Source: JAFGXF01 sp963732595 (GTDB lineage Bacteria > Chloroflexota > Anaerolineae > Anaerolineales > Anaerolineaceae). Taken from it: a stretch of DNA of 64,000 bases. The notes under the pieces are model-generated. The model had not been told where the DNA came from. It worked only from the letters and a program-made list of their open reading frames with translations, and searched no databases. Where the stretch lies: positions 744,001 through 808,000 of the forward strand of contig CAVSZZ010000002.1 of NCBI GenBank assembly GCA_963732595.1, given 5' to 3'. Below are positions 56,216-64,000 of the stretch, piece by piece (position 1 is the stretch's first letter; every line of letters begins with the position of its first letter). The position numbers and the translations under genes were made by a program.

Positions 56216-56449
56216 TTACTCGACCTTCATATTGGGGGCCAGACGCTTGATGCGCTTCTGGATGTTCTTGCCCTCAACGGGCACCATCTCAGTGAACAGC
56301 GCTTTCGTGCGTTTGGGTGTGCGCCGGCGAAGGTGGCTTTTACCACCTTTGGTACGCATCAGCACCCCTGACCCACTCAAACGAAAACGTTTTGAGGTGG
56401 CTTTATGGGTCTTGAGTTTGATTTTGCCGGTTTTTAACTTGCGAGGCAC
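56216..56449 (-). CDS. rpmI: 50S ribosomal protein L35
   Basis: 77 residues: PRKLKTGKIKLKTHKATSKR, SGSGVLMRTKGGKSHLRRR, KRIKRLAPNMKVE. A GTG at 56449 is the start: AGAAGGAG lies seven bases upstream and the product matches the family from that point, whereas the longer frame begins at an ATG that adds ten foreign residues. Confidence 0.95.
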   Translation of the reverse strand: MPRKLKTGKIKLKTHKATSKRFRLSGSGVLMRTKGGKSHLRRRTPKRTKALFTEMVPVEGKNIQKRIKRLAPNMKVE

Positions 56450-56562
56450 GGTACTGCTCCTTCTGACAAAATACTGCATCCGGGATCGCCGGACGCAGCT
56501 ACTAGCGAACGAATATTATAATGCCAACAGCCTACTTTGACCAGTCCCGGGGGTCTGGTGGA

Positions 56563-57186
56563 TCAAGCCGGCGGAGCGTCTGGTGGCACAAGGACTTCCT
56601 TGGGTTGAGCTTCCTCAGCCAGTTTTTCCTTGTGCTTAGGTTTTTCAGTCGTTGACGACGAGCGCTTCTTGCCAACCTTTGCTGGCGTCAGGGTCATGCC
56701 CATCATCTTACCTTCCAGGGATGGCGCTTGTTCAACGGTTGCTATATCTTTCAACTCTTCAGCGATTTCCTTCAAGTCTTCAAGAGCCACTTCCGGATGA
56801 ACGATCTCACGACCACGAAAACGAATACTCACCCTTACCTTCATCCCATCTTCCAACCAGCGCCGTGCATCCTGAGTTTTAAAGAAACGATGGTGCACGT
56901 TCGTCTTAGGTCGCAACCGGATCTCTTTTATTTCGATCTTGGTCTGGGATTTTTTCGCCTCTCGCTCCTTCTTTTCGCGTTCGTACAGGAACTTACCAAA
57001 GTCCATAATGCGACAGACAGGTGGCTCTGCACCGGGTGCTACCTCGACCAGATCCAGGTCGGCTTCCCTGGACATCCGAAGGGCTTTATCAATTGGGACA
57101 ACGCCAACGTTCTCTCCAGCGGCGTCGATTAAACGGACTTGGGGAGATCGGATGATCTCATTAACCCTGAAATTAATATCGCTGAT
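56563..57186 (-). CDS. infC: Translation initiation factor IF-3, probable AUC start
   Basis: Binds the 30S subunit and checks the start codon. INFRVNEIIRSPQVRLID N-domain, the linker, and the C-domain (EIRLRPKTNVHHRFFK; VSIRFRGREIVHPEVA). An acidic/lysine tail of about 35 residues (KHKEKLAEEAQPKEV) extends the usual length. No ATG/GTG/TTG lies at the family start; ATC at 57184-57186 lies 6 bases after AAGGAG (57193-57198), and family starts at SDINFRVNE. infC commonly uses AUU/AUC, so IF-3 can limit itself. The longer ATG frame (57258) would put 24 unrelated residues first and starts inside the promoter region. Confidence 0.88.
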   Translation of the reverse strand: MSDINFRVNEIIRSPQVRLIDAAGENVGVVPIDKALRMSREADLDLVEVAPGAEPPVCRIMDFGKFLYEREKKEREAKKSQTKIEIKEIRLRPKTNVHHRFFKTQDARRWLEDGMKVRVSIRFRGREIVHPEVALEDLKEIAEELKDIATVEQAPSLEGKMMGMTLTPAKVGKKRSSSTTEKPKHKEKLAEEAQPKEVLVPPDAPPA

Positions 57187-57248
57187 GTTCTTCTCCTTGT
57201 CGCTATAATCAATGAAAGCCAGACAAACCTGGCATTCATTTGCAAATG

Positions 57249-57277
57249 ATAATACCAAAGAATACCTGAAACGTCAA
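57249..57277 (-). promoter_or_regulatory. Promoter of infC-rpmI-rplT
   Basis: Minus strand TTGACG (57277-57272), 17-base spacer, TATTAT (57254-57249). Start near 57242, leaving a leader of about 56 bases to the AUC codon. Confidence 0.85.
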
Positions 57278-57356
57278 CATAATTGCATTTTTAGGCGGAT
57301 ATTCACCTACATAATTGTGCAATGAATAAACACCTTGTATTTGCTCATTGATTAAA

Positions 57357-57386
57357 TTGACAATTAAAAGAAAATGAGAGTATAAT
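57357..57386 (+). promoter_or_regulatory. Strong promoter of rpsU-infA
   Basis: TTGACA (57357-57362), 18-base spacer, TATAAT (57381-57386): both boxes are perfect. Start expected at about 57393, at the foot of a GAAA-capped hairpin. Confidence 0.9.
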
Positions 57387-57392
57387 TATTTC

Positions 57393-57530
57393 GCTTAAGG
57401 GAAACCTGAAGCAATCGGCACAGTTGTAAATTCATCAATTGGAGGCCAATCTCGCACCGAGTCACTCATTGTAATATTCATGACTTTTTATGGATATCTC
57501 GGCTGCGTTTGATGCTCAGCCGATTTTTTT
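57393..57530 (+). ncRNA. Structured rpsU leader with terminator and alternative pairing
   Basis: About 138 transcribed bases before rpsU. A hairpin at 57393-57412, GCTTAAGG-GAAA-CCTGAAGC, is capped by a GAAA tetraloop. An intrinsic terminator follows: TCGGCTG (57499-57505) / CAGCCGA (57517-57523) then TTTTTTT. CGCACCGAG (57453-57461) can pair with CTCGGCTGCG (57498-57507), burying the terminator's left arm, so the two structures exclude one another. This is the layout of an attenuator. I know no named riboswitch with this sequence; a stand-alone small RNA is also possible. The rest of 57187-57571 holds the two promoters and the rpsU ribosome site. Confidence 0.65.
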
Positions 57531-57571
57531 ACCCTTTGGTTTGTCAAATCAAACGGAGGGGAGGTGAGAAG

Positions 57572-57781
57572 ATGACAATTGTTACATTACGTCAAAATGA
57601 ATCGCAGGATCAACTGCTGAAACGCTTTCGCAAAAAAGTTGTGAAAAGTGGCGTATTGAGCACTGTCCGCCGCAAGCGTTGGTTTGTTTCGAAGAGTGAA
57701 CTGCGCCGCATTGAAAAGAAGAAAGCTATTCGTCGCTTCAAACGTCGCCAGACTGGCAAGGTATACGAACCAACCGTCTAG
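57572..57781 (+). CDS. rpsU: 30S ribosomal protein S21
   Basis: Small basic protein helping 16S rRNA anti-Shine-Dalgarno pairing. 69 residues: TIVTLRQNESQDQLLKRFRK, RRKRWFVSKSELRR, RRFKRRQTGK. ATG at 57572 has an exceptionally long GGAGGGGAGGTGAG site. Preceded by the attenuator-like leader; followed by infA 35 bases later. Confidence 0.96.
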   Translation: MTIVTLRQNESQDQLLKRFRKKVVKSGVLSTVRRKRWFVSKSELRRIEKKKAIRRFKRRQTGKVYEPTV

Positions 57782-57816
57782 CCGGTCAGATCCGGGTGGT
57801 TGGCAAGGAGGTGTGC

Positions 57817-58071
57817 ATGACAAAAGAAGAAGGAAAGATACAGGTCGATGGCACGATCATCGAGGCTCTTCCGGCAACCCAATTCAGGGTCCGTCTGGAT
57901 AACGATCATGAAGTGCTCGCATACCTGGCAGGACGCATGCGGCGATATTATATTCGCATTCTGCTGGGGGATCGCGTCAGGGTGGAGATGTCTCCATATG
58001 ACATGACTCGTGGTCGGATCATTTACCGCCATCGTGTCACGACTGAAGCTACGCCAGAAGCGCCAAAGTAA
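57817..58071 (+). CDS. infA: Translation initiation factor IF-1
   Basis: OB-fold factor that fills the A site of the 30S subunit. KIQVDGTIIEALPATQFRVRL, AGRMRRYYIRILLGDRVRVE, then MSPYDMTRGRIIYRHR. 84 residues with a slightly longer Ala/Pro tail. ATG at 57817 with AAGGAGG upstream. Confidence 0.97.
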   Translation: MTKEEGKIQVDGTIIEALPATQFRVRLDNDHEVLAYLAGRMRRYYIRILLGDRVRVEMSPYDMTRGRIIYRHRVTTEATPEAPK

Positions 58072-58101
58072 CGCCAAGCACCGTAATCATTCAGTTTATT
58101 T

Positions 58102-58133
58102 AACACCCCCGCTCATATTTGCGCGGGGGTGTT
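58102..58133. terminator. Bidirectional terminator between infA and nifJ
   Basis: 11-bp stem AACACCCCCGC / GCGGGGGTGTT with a 10-base loop and T/A-rich flanks, between converging genes. Confidence 0.9.
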
Positions 58134-58162
58134 TATTTCACTCATTTACATAACCAGGAAAA

Positions 58163-61100
58163 TCATTCTTTCGCTGGTTCGCTGCCAGCATCTTCTTTCG
58201 TATACTTCATATCCGCTAACTGACGATAGTAATTCCACCGGCGCTGAATGTCTGACTTGGCTTCCTTCATCAGCATTTCGGCTCGCGCCTCGTCACTTTG
58301 CAGTAAGGAACGGTATCGGGTTTCATTGTAAGCATACTCTTCCAGTGTAACTGATGGATCCTTTGAATCCAGGGTCAACGGGTTTTGCCCACTATCGATT
58401 AGATCCGGATTATACCGGTAGAGAGGCCAGCTTCCGGATTGTACAGCCAGTTTCATTTGATCCAGGCTGCGGGCCATATCAATACCATGTGCGATGCAGG
58501 GGCTGTAGGCGATGATCAGGGAAGGTCCATCATACGCTTCAGCTTCCAGGAATGTCTTCAAGGTGTGCTGGTCGTTAGCTCCAAACGCAACCCGGGCAAC
58601 ATAAACATAGCCGTATGACATGGCGATCAAGCCCAGGTCTTTCTTGGGCAATCCCTTGCCATTGGCAGCAAATTTCGCAACCGCAGCACGAGGCGTTGCC
58701 TTGGATGACTGACCTCCAGTGTTCGAATACACCTCCGTATCCAGCACCAGAATATTCACATTACGCCCGGATGCCATGACATGATCCAGTCCACCGTACC
58801 CAATATCATATGCCCAGCCATCCCCGCCTATGATCCAGACGGATTTCTTCACCAGGGCATCTGCAATGCTGGACAATTGTGCCGCAATATCGTCCTCGAT
58901 CGCTTCCAATTTGACTTTAAGCATCGCCACTTTCTCACGCTGCGTGCTTATGCCAGATTCAGTCGACTGATCGGTTGTTAACAGCGCATCCACCAGACCA
59001 CTGTCTAGTTTTGGCGCCAACTTCTTAAGTAACTCGCGTGCCATTTCACTCTGTTTGTCGACGGTCAAACGCATGCCAAGACCGAACTCAGCATTATCCT
59101 CAAAGAGTGAGTTGGACCACGAGGGACCACGACCCTCATTATTGACAGCCCAGGGTGTGGTCGGTAGATTGCCACCATAAATTGAGGAGCAGCCGGTGGC
59201 GTTCGCAACCATAGCATGGTCACCAAACAATTGGGTTACCAGTTTTAGATAAGGAGTTTCACCACAACCACCACAGGCTCCCGAAAACTCAAACAGAGGT
59301 TGAAGCAGCTGTGAGTTCTTGATCGTTCCAGGTGACATGGCCGTCCGATCAGCCTCGGGCAGACTGAGGAAGAATTTCCAATTAGCGCTTTCCGCCTCAC
59401 GCAAGGGAGGTTGGTCAGCCATATTGATGGCTTTCCTTTCAGGGTTTTGCTTATCCTTGGCCGGGCAAGCTTCGACACAAACCGTACAACCCGTACAATC
59501 TTCTGGTGACACTTGGATGGTGTACTTCGTTCCAGGAAACTCCTTGAACTTCGCCTCTGTTGATTTGAAGGTGGGCGGGGCTTTTTCGAGGAGTTTCGGG
59601 TCATATACCTTCTGGCGAATGACAGCATGCGGGCAAACGAATGCGCATTTACCGCACTGAATGCAAAGATCCGGTTCCCACACCGGGATTTCCAATGTGA
59701 TATTTCGCTTTTCCCAACGAGCCGAGGCAATTGGGAAAGTCCCGTCGACCGGCATGGCGCTAACCGGCAAACGATCACCTTCGTTTTCAATGATCGGACC
59801 CAGAACCTTGCGGATGAACTCGGGCGCCTCAGATGAGACAGGAGCATGTCGTTTGATCTGACTGGTAACCTTGTCAGGAACCTCTACCTGAACAAGATGT
59901 GCCAAAGTCTGATCCACCGCATCATAATTTTGTTTGACGACTGTTTCGCCACGCTTGCCATAGGTCTTCTTGATGCTCTTCTTGATCTCTTCGATCGCCT
60001 CGTCCCTTGGAAGGACGCCACTGATGGCAAAGAAGCAGGTTTGCATAATGGTGTTAATCCGATTACCCATTCCTGTCTTTTCAGCCACATCATAAGCATC
60101 GATGACGTAGAACTTGAGATGCTTTTCGATCAATTGCTTCTGGACATCGCCCGGGAGTTTATCCCAAACTTCTTTCACTGGGTAATTGCTATTCAACAGG
60201 AATACGGCTCCCTCGGCGGCAAACTTCAGAACATCCAGCCGTTCAAGGAAGGAGAACTGGTGACAGGCTACAAAATTCGCTGTTCCGGGGTTGATTAGGT
60301 AGGGAGCCCGGATGGGCTTGGGTCCAAAGCGCAAATGAGAATAGGTATAGGAGCCGGATTTCTTTGAGTCAATGGCAAAGTACCCCTGGGCAAAGTTAGG
60401 CGTCTCTTCACCGATGATCTTGATTGAATTCTTGTTGGCACCCACAGTACCGTCTGATCCAAGCCCCAGGAACATACAGCGAATCGTTTTTGGATCTTCG
60501 ATCGAGAATTCCTCATCATACTTCAGGCTGAGTGAGGTCACATCATCCTCAATACCCACCGTGAAGTGCCGTTTGGGAGAGGTTTGATTCATTTCATCAA
60601 ATACCGCTTTTACCATTCCGGGTGTAAATTCCTTTGATGAAAGCCCATAACGACCACCTATGATCCTGGGCGTTACACCGAACCGCGGCTTACCGTTTGA
60701 CTGTGTCACAGTGACAGCGTCAACCACATCCATATAAAGTGGTTCCCCTGATGCACCAGGCTCCTTGGTCCGATCCAGCACCGCGATGGAACGTGTCGTG
60801 GCTGGCAATGAATTAATGAAGTTTTCCACTGAGAAAGGCCGATAAAGATGAACAGTGACCACACCCACCTTTTCTCCGGATTGCATGAGGACGCGAGCAA
60901 CCTCCTCGGTTGTCTCAGCCCCAGAGCCTATCACAACCACGACTCGCTCTGCATCCGGAGCGCCAAAATAATCAAAGAGATGGTACTGCCGTCCGACAAG
61001 TTTGGCGAATTTGTCCATTTCCGCCTGGACGATCCCCGGAGCGACATTGTAGTAAGGATTAATTGCTTCACGCGCCTGGAAGAAGACATCCGGATTCATG

Positions 61101-61756
61101 GCCGTTCCGCGAATGACCGGATGATCCGGAGTCAATGCACGCTTGCGATGCTCTGCAATTAGTCCGGCATCCATCATTGCGCGCATATCATCATCTGATA
61201 ATTGCTCGATCTTGTTGATCTCGTGAGAGGTTCTGAAGCCATCAAAGAAATGCATGAATGGAATGCGTGATTTTAAACTGGCTGCCTGGCTGATCAATGC
61301 CATGTCATGGGCTTCCTGAACGGACCGGGAAGCCAGCATTGCCCAACCGGTTGCCCGAGCAGCCATGACATCAGAGTGATCTCCATAAATGGAAAGTGAG
61401 TGAGTCGCCAGTGTTCTGGCGGAGATATGAAAAACTGCAGCGGTCAACTCGCCGGCAATCTTGTACATGTTAGGGATCATCAGGAGCAAACCTTGCGAGG
61501 CGGTGAAGGTCGTTGTCAATGAACCCGTCTGAAGGGCACCATGCACGGCACCCGCAGCACCACCTTCTGATTGCATTTCAATCACCAATGGAACGGTGTC
61601 CCATAAGTTTTTTACACCCTGGGCTGACCAGGCATCTGCATGTTCTCCCATTGCTGAAGATGGGGTGATTGGATAGATAGCAATGACTTCGTTCAAACGA
61701 TAGGCAACATGTGCCACCGCCTCATTAGCATCCTGTGTGATCATTTTTCGTTTCAT
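58163..61756 (-). CDS. nifJ: Pyruvate:ferredoxin (flavodoxin) oxidoreductase
   Basis: Single-chain enzyme of about 1,197 residues that oxidises pyruvate to acetyl-CoA and CO2 with ferredoxin as acceptor; central to anaerobic fermentation. Domains in order: pyrimidine-binding (YPITPSSAMGEHADAW, about residue 27), domain II/III, EKR/linker, a 2x4Fe-4S segment with CIQCGKCAFVCP (about 690) and CTGCTVCVEACP (about 750), and the C-terminal TPP domain (GACGGCGETPY, IGGDGWAYDIGYGG, NTGGQSSKATP). An intact frame of 3.6 kb. ATG at 61756 with GGAGG upstream; the longer frame start (61807) adds 17 residues. Confidence 0.98.
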   Translation of the reverse strand: MKRKMITQDANEAVAHVAYRLNEVIAIYPITPSSAMGEHADAWSAQGVKNLWDTVPLVIEMQSEGGAAGAVHGALQTGSLTTTFTASQGLLLMIPNMYKIAGELTAAVFHISARTLATHSLSIYGDHSDVMAARATGWAMLASRSVQEAHDMALISQAASLKSRIPFMHFFDGFRTSHEINKIEQLSDDDMRAMMDAGLIAEHRKRALTPDHPVIRGTAMNPDVFFQAREAINPYYNVAPGIVQAEMDKFAKLVGRQYHLFDYFGAPDAERVVVVIGSGAETTEEVARVLMQSGEKVGVVTVHLYRPFSVENFINSLPATTRSIAVLDRTKEPGASGEPLYMDVVDAVTVTQSNGKPRFGVTPRIIGGRYGLSSKEFTPGMVKAVFDEMNQTSPKRHFTVGIEDDVTSLSLKYDEEFSIEDPKTIRCMFLGLGSDGTVGANKNSIKIIGEETPNFAQGYFAIDSKKSGSYTYSHLRFGPKPIRAPYLINPGTANFVACHQFSFLERLDVLKFAAEGAVFLLNSNYPVKEVWDKLPGDVQKQLIEKHLKFYVIDAYDVAEKTGMGNRINTIMQTCFFAISGVLPRDEAIEEIKKSIKKTYGKRGETVVKQNYDAVDQTLAHLVQVEVPDKVTSQIKRHAPVSSEAPEFIRKVLGPIIENEGDRLPVSAMPVDGTFPIASARWEKRNITLEIPVWEPDLCIQCGKCAFVCPHAVIRQKVYDPKLLEKAPPTFKSTEAKFKEFPGTKYTIQVSPEDCTGCTVCVEACPAKDKQNPERKAINMADQPPLREAESANWKFFLSLPEADRTAMSPGTIKNSQLLQPLFEFSGACGGCGETPYLKLVTQLFGDHAMVANATGCSSIYGGNLPTTPWAVNNEGRGPSWSNSLFEDNAEFGLGMRLTVDKQSEMARELLKKLAPKLDSGLVDALLTTDQSTESGISTQREKVAMLKVKLEAIEDDIAAQLSSIADALVKKSVWIIGGDGWAYDIGYGGLDHVMASGRNVNILVLDTEVYSNTGGQSSKATPRAAVAKFAANGKGLPKKDLGLIAMSYGYVYVARVAFGANDQHTLKTFLEAEAYDGPSLIIAYSPCIAHGIDMARSLDQMKLAVQSGSWPLYRYNPDLIDSGQNPLTLDSKDPSVTLEEYAYNETRYRSLLQSDEARAEMLMKEAKSDIQRRWNYYRQLADMKYTKEDAGSEPAKE

Positions 61757-61821
61757 CGAATGTTCCTCCGGTATTTTTACGCAGCAAATAAGCCGCGGTA
61801 TGTACATTTATTTAAACCGAC

Positions 61822-61850
61822 ATTATATACGGTAATGGGTTGTCTAGACA
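61822..61850 (-). promoter_or_regulatory. nifJ promoter with palindrome over the -35 region
   Basis: TATAAT (61827-61822) on minus, about 60 bases before the ATG. The -35 area holds the perfect 10-bp palindrome TGTCTAGACA (61841-61850) rather than a good TTGACA, suggesting activator or repressor control. Regulator unknown. Confidence 0.5.
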
Positions 61851-61911
61851 GTAATAATGGTCACCTATTCAGCCCGTGACCTGTCATATTATAACCCTGA
61901 TGTTTCATCTA

Positions 61912-62832
61912 TTATTGAATGGGGGTGCTATTACCCGATAATAAATAGACTTCACGCAAGACCTCATCCACAGTTATATCGACTTGTGGATCTAAATAAC
62001 CAGCCTCGAATATCCAGGTAGCCAGACCTTTCCCAACAAAGCGAAGGTGCCATGGTTCAGACAGGGCATACCCGCTTTCGGATTTAGCGTAAGTTGGATC
62101 TGTTCCGGCCGGATATGAGATCACAAACCCATATTCATGGGCATGTTGCCGCAACCAAAGATACAAACCCTTGTCATAATTATTGCGGGCGACAATCCAA
62201 TCTGGGTAAAAGTAATCCAGTAAATCAACTGCCAGACCCAAATGATGCTCAGAATACCCGGGTTCAGCAGAAAACCGCATGGCATAATTTTGCGCTTCTT
62301 TAAGACTCATCCCTGATTCGGTCGCTTCGGTAACATACCTGCTGTAAGCGGTATATTGATCGTCAATCGACCTAAAACCACTCCGTAGGTAAGGGCTGAA
62401 ACCAGCTGATTTTGCATCTGCCATCAATTGTTTTAACGGCTCCTCGATAATCGTCGCAACGCTTACCTCACCCAAGCTCACCAGAGGTAATTGTGCCTCC
62501 GTTCGAGGGAAATCCATTGGTAGACGGGTTCTAGAGGAAACCGGGTATAGGAACAGCTCGTAGGTGTACTCCGCGACTGTACTTGAGATCACAGCCCCAA
62601 GCGTGCTCGAAGCATTGCTGATTGGGGACGGGGTAGCTGTCAGCTCAACCAAAATGGGAGAGCATGTGGCATTCATTTCCGCTGTTGTTGGCTGTGACTT
62701 GCCCCAAAAAATCAGTTGTGTGTGAAGGAGAAAGGTTAAAATGAATCCCCAGAACAAACATGATAGGATTGTAAAAATGATCGTGAGAAGTAATGACTGC
62801 CTGGATAGGCTGACTTCAATGTGTTTGGTCAT
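61912..62832 (-). CDS. Membrane-anchored D-alanyl-D-alanine carboxypeptidase, VanY family
   Basis: LAS-type zinc peptidase. One helix (about residues 14-38), a Thr/Pro/Ser linker, then FSPYLRSGFRSIDDQYTAYS (about 165), PGYSEHHLGLAVDLLD (SxHxxGxAxD, about 210) and SEPWHLRFVG (ExxWH, about 268), which give the zinc His/Asp/His and the catalytic Glu. Removes the last D-Ala of peptidoglycan stems. Not linked to vancomycin genes, so a wall-remodelling role. Confidence 0.92.
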   Translation of the reverse strand: MTKHIEVSLSRQSLLLTIIFTILSCLFWGFILTFLLHTQLIFWGKSQPTTAEMNATCSPILVELTATPSPISNASSTLGAVISSTVAEYTYELFLYPVSSRTRLPMDFPRTEAQLPLVSLGEVSVATIIEEPLKQLMADAKSAGFSPYLRSGFRSIDDQYTAYSRYVTEATESGMSLKEAQNYAMRFSAEPGYSEHHLGLAVDLLDYFYPDWIVARNNYDKGLYLWLRQHAHEYGFVISYPAGTDPTYAKSESGYALSEPWHLRFVGKGLATWIFEAGYLDPQVDITVDEVLREVYLLSGNSTPIQ

Positions 62833-62897
62833 ACTTAAAGACGTTCTGCTGGATATATCAGCAGAGCGGAATTATAGCACCACAAAACCCAACAACT

Positions 62898-63434
62898 CTA
62901 TTCAGGAGATAATAGGAAGCGTCTGGCCAGCATAAGTGCTGCCAAGGTTTTTGAGTCATTAATTTCCCCACTCTCAACCAGGCGATACAATTCAGAAATC
63001 GTATAACGTTCAACCCGAATGAACTCGTCCGGATCAGCCTCTAAGGGTGCAGATGTTAGTCTCCGGGCAAGATAGAAATGCATCTGTTCATCCCCATACC
63101 CCGGAATAAGATAAGCCTGACCCAAGAGGGTTATTTCACCTGCAGCCATACCAATTTCTTCTCGCAGCTCCCTTATAGCGCAAGTCTGTGGCGCCTCACC
63201 ATTCTCTATAACACCCGCGGGTAATTCAAGCAAGTTCTGATTAGCGCCCAACCGAAACTGCCTGACGAGATAAACTAACCCTTCTGCGTCCACCGGTAGG
63301 ATGGTCACGGAAGGGTTGTGTTTCACCAAATCATAGCTTGCCCTGCGCCCGTCAGGAAATTGGAGAAGGACCGCTTCTATTGTAATAATCTTGCCACGAT
63401 AAACCGGATCCCGGTTTATCACATTGACAGGCAT
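62898..63434 (-). CDS. Nudix hydrolase, ADP-ribose pyrophosphatase type
   Basis: 178 residues with PAGVIENGEAPQTCAIREL and EEIGM (Nudix box, about 75-97), preceded by VYLVRQFRLGANQNLLELP and a late Glu-rich ADPDEFIRVER. The pattern matches NudF/ADPRase, which splits ADP-ribose into AMP and ribose 5-phosphate. Followed 12 bases on by the partial surface gene's stop on the same strand order (that gene lies downstream in coordinates, upstream in transcription). Confidence 0.9.
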   Translation of the reverse strand: MPVNVINRDPVYRGKIITIEAVLLQFPDGRRASYDLVKHNPSVTILPVDAEGLVYLVRQFRLGANQNLLELPAGVIENGEAPQTCAIRELREEIGMAAGEITLLGQAYLIPGYGDEQMHFYLARRLTSAPLEADPDEFIRVERYTISELYRLVESGEINDSKTLAALMLARRFLLSPE

Positions 63435-63445
63435 TCTATTTATGG

Positions 63446-64000
63446 CTACTGGGTTGTCAGGTTATAGAACCAATTAACCGCCCAGGTGCCATTTGAGAAG
63501 TCGACCCGTATATATATTGGGCTGACCCCTCTCAGCGCTGCCGGGATGTCATATACCACAGCATAACTTGTTGTGGCATCACAATTACCCGTGGTAACAA
63601 TTGTTCCACCTCGGGGACCGACGCCCATCGATACGGTATAAGTGCCTGTGGTCGGGAACCCATAGGTACGTACGCCAACCTTGAGATCCGCATCCACCCA
63701 TGCTATGGATAACCGTGGATAGCTGGAACTGGGTGCTGGATCAAAGGAATAATCCTTACGCGATTTGGTTGGAGTAGGACCAAACGGTGTATTAGTCGAG
63801 ATAGATTTCGTGGATGAAACCGGTGTGGTCACAAAGGGGTTGGTCGCCTGAGCGCCTGGTTCGGTTGTCAGAGCAACCGGGGTGCCGGTTAATTTTATCT
63901 TGGCAATGGCTGTAGCCGTCTGAGCTATCGTCACCACGTTTTGGGTGGGGAGCGAAAAAGCCAATGTAGAAGTTGGCGCTGCCGGTTCTGTTGATGCAGA
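63446..64000 (-). CDS. Thr/Pro-linker surface protein, C-terminal part
   Basis: Open to the window edge; 184 residues seen, start missing. A linker rich in Thr/Pro/Ser (TNPFVTTPVSSTKSISTNTP) leads to a beta-rich C-terminal domain (RLSIAWVDADLKVGVRTYGF, ending RVDFSNGTWAVNWFYNLTTQ). Similar in style to the other anchored or lipid-linked proteins here. No enzyme motif. Confidence 0.7.
   Translation of the reverse strand, partial: SASTEPAAPTSTLAFSLPTQNVVTIAQTATAIAKIKLTGTPVALTTEPGAQATNPFVTTPVSSTKSISTNTPFGPTPTKSRKDYSFDPAPSSSYPRLSIAWVDADLKVGVRTYGFPTTGTYTVSMGVGPRGGTIVTTGNCDATTSYAVVYDIPAALRGVSPIYIRVDFSNGTWAVNWFYNLTTQ

Noticed and set aside
57393..57530. 6S RNA, T-box or known metabolite riboswitch
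   Set aside because: No matching conserved core (for example no T-box UGG/antiterminator or c-di-GMP core); left as unnamed leader.
1..64000. CRISPR arrays, insertion sequences, tRNA or rRNA genes
   Set aside because: No regular spaced repeats, transposase motifs or cloverleaf/rRNA signatures were seen on either strand.

Overview
The window reads like a chromosomal piece of an anaerobic bacterium of the Chloroflexota, most probably class Anaerolineae. That placement is inferred from gene content: pyruvate:ferredoxin oxidoreductase and rubrerythrin, a BMP-type nucleoside ABC importer, NBR1-Ig-like lipoproteins, and many surface proteins with Thr/Pro (TPTPT-like) linkers behind one membrane anchor. 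There is no rRNA or tRNA gene, insertion sequence, phage gene or CRISPR array that I can see. About 60 protein genes are packed on both strands in short operons.

Layout. 1-5.9 kb: dnaK start, rubrerythrin, an orphan membrane protein under a palindromic operator, a two-component system, rsfS and thpR. 6-13.9 kb: a YbaK-GrpB fusion, EamA transporter, pncC/cinA, uvrC, SagB-type oxidoreductase with a nucleoside phosphorylase, metG. 14-22 kb: rpoD, yceD, rdgB, an ECF sigma/anti-sigma/Nudix operon, cbiQO, metK behind a SAM-I riboswitch, a LysM protein. 22-30 kb: queG, two NBR1-like lipoproteins, an ABC-2 exporter, a UroD-family protein. 30-38 kb: BMP nucleoside importer, MFS, CPBP protease, trmD. 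38-43 kb: two TPR paralogues and CIRCE-controlled groESL. 43-55 kb: envelope proteins (PpiC-like lipoprotein, M23 peptidase), AAC(3)-family protein, hybrid histidine kinase, MBL protein, asparaginase, nth, GH1, a C39-TPR/zincin pair. 54.9-64 kb: rRNA methyltransferase, infC-rpmI-rplT, rpsU-infA, nifJ, VanY-type carboxypeptidase, Nudix, partial surface protein.

Control is unusually readable. There is a CIRCE box and -35/-10 pair before groES, a SAM-I riboswitch with terminator before metK, a GAAC-N4-GTTC (Gram-positive LexA-like) palindrome on a promoter at 2111-2140, back-to-back promoters between infC and rpsU, and an apparently undescribed structured leader with alternative terminator/antiterminator pairings before rpsU. 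infC appears to begin with a rare AUC codon.

The strongest caveat is sequence quality or decay: about fifteen genes carry one or more frameshifts (rsfS, thpR, both two-component genes, the ABC-2 exporter, nth, queG, TPR genes and others), including conserved housekeeping genes whose broken frames still read perfectly on either side. Base-indel errors explain this better than true pseudogenes. I did not find a clear, large novel defence or metabolic system; the best leads are the rpsU leader, the palindrome-controlled membrane protein, and the C39-TPR/zincin pair.
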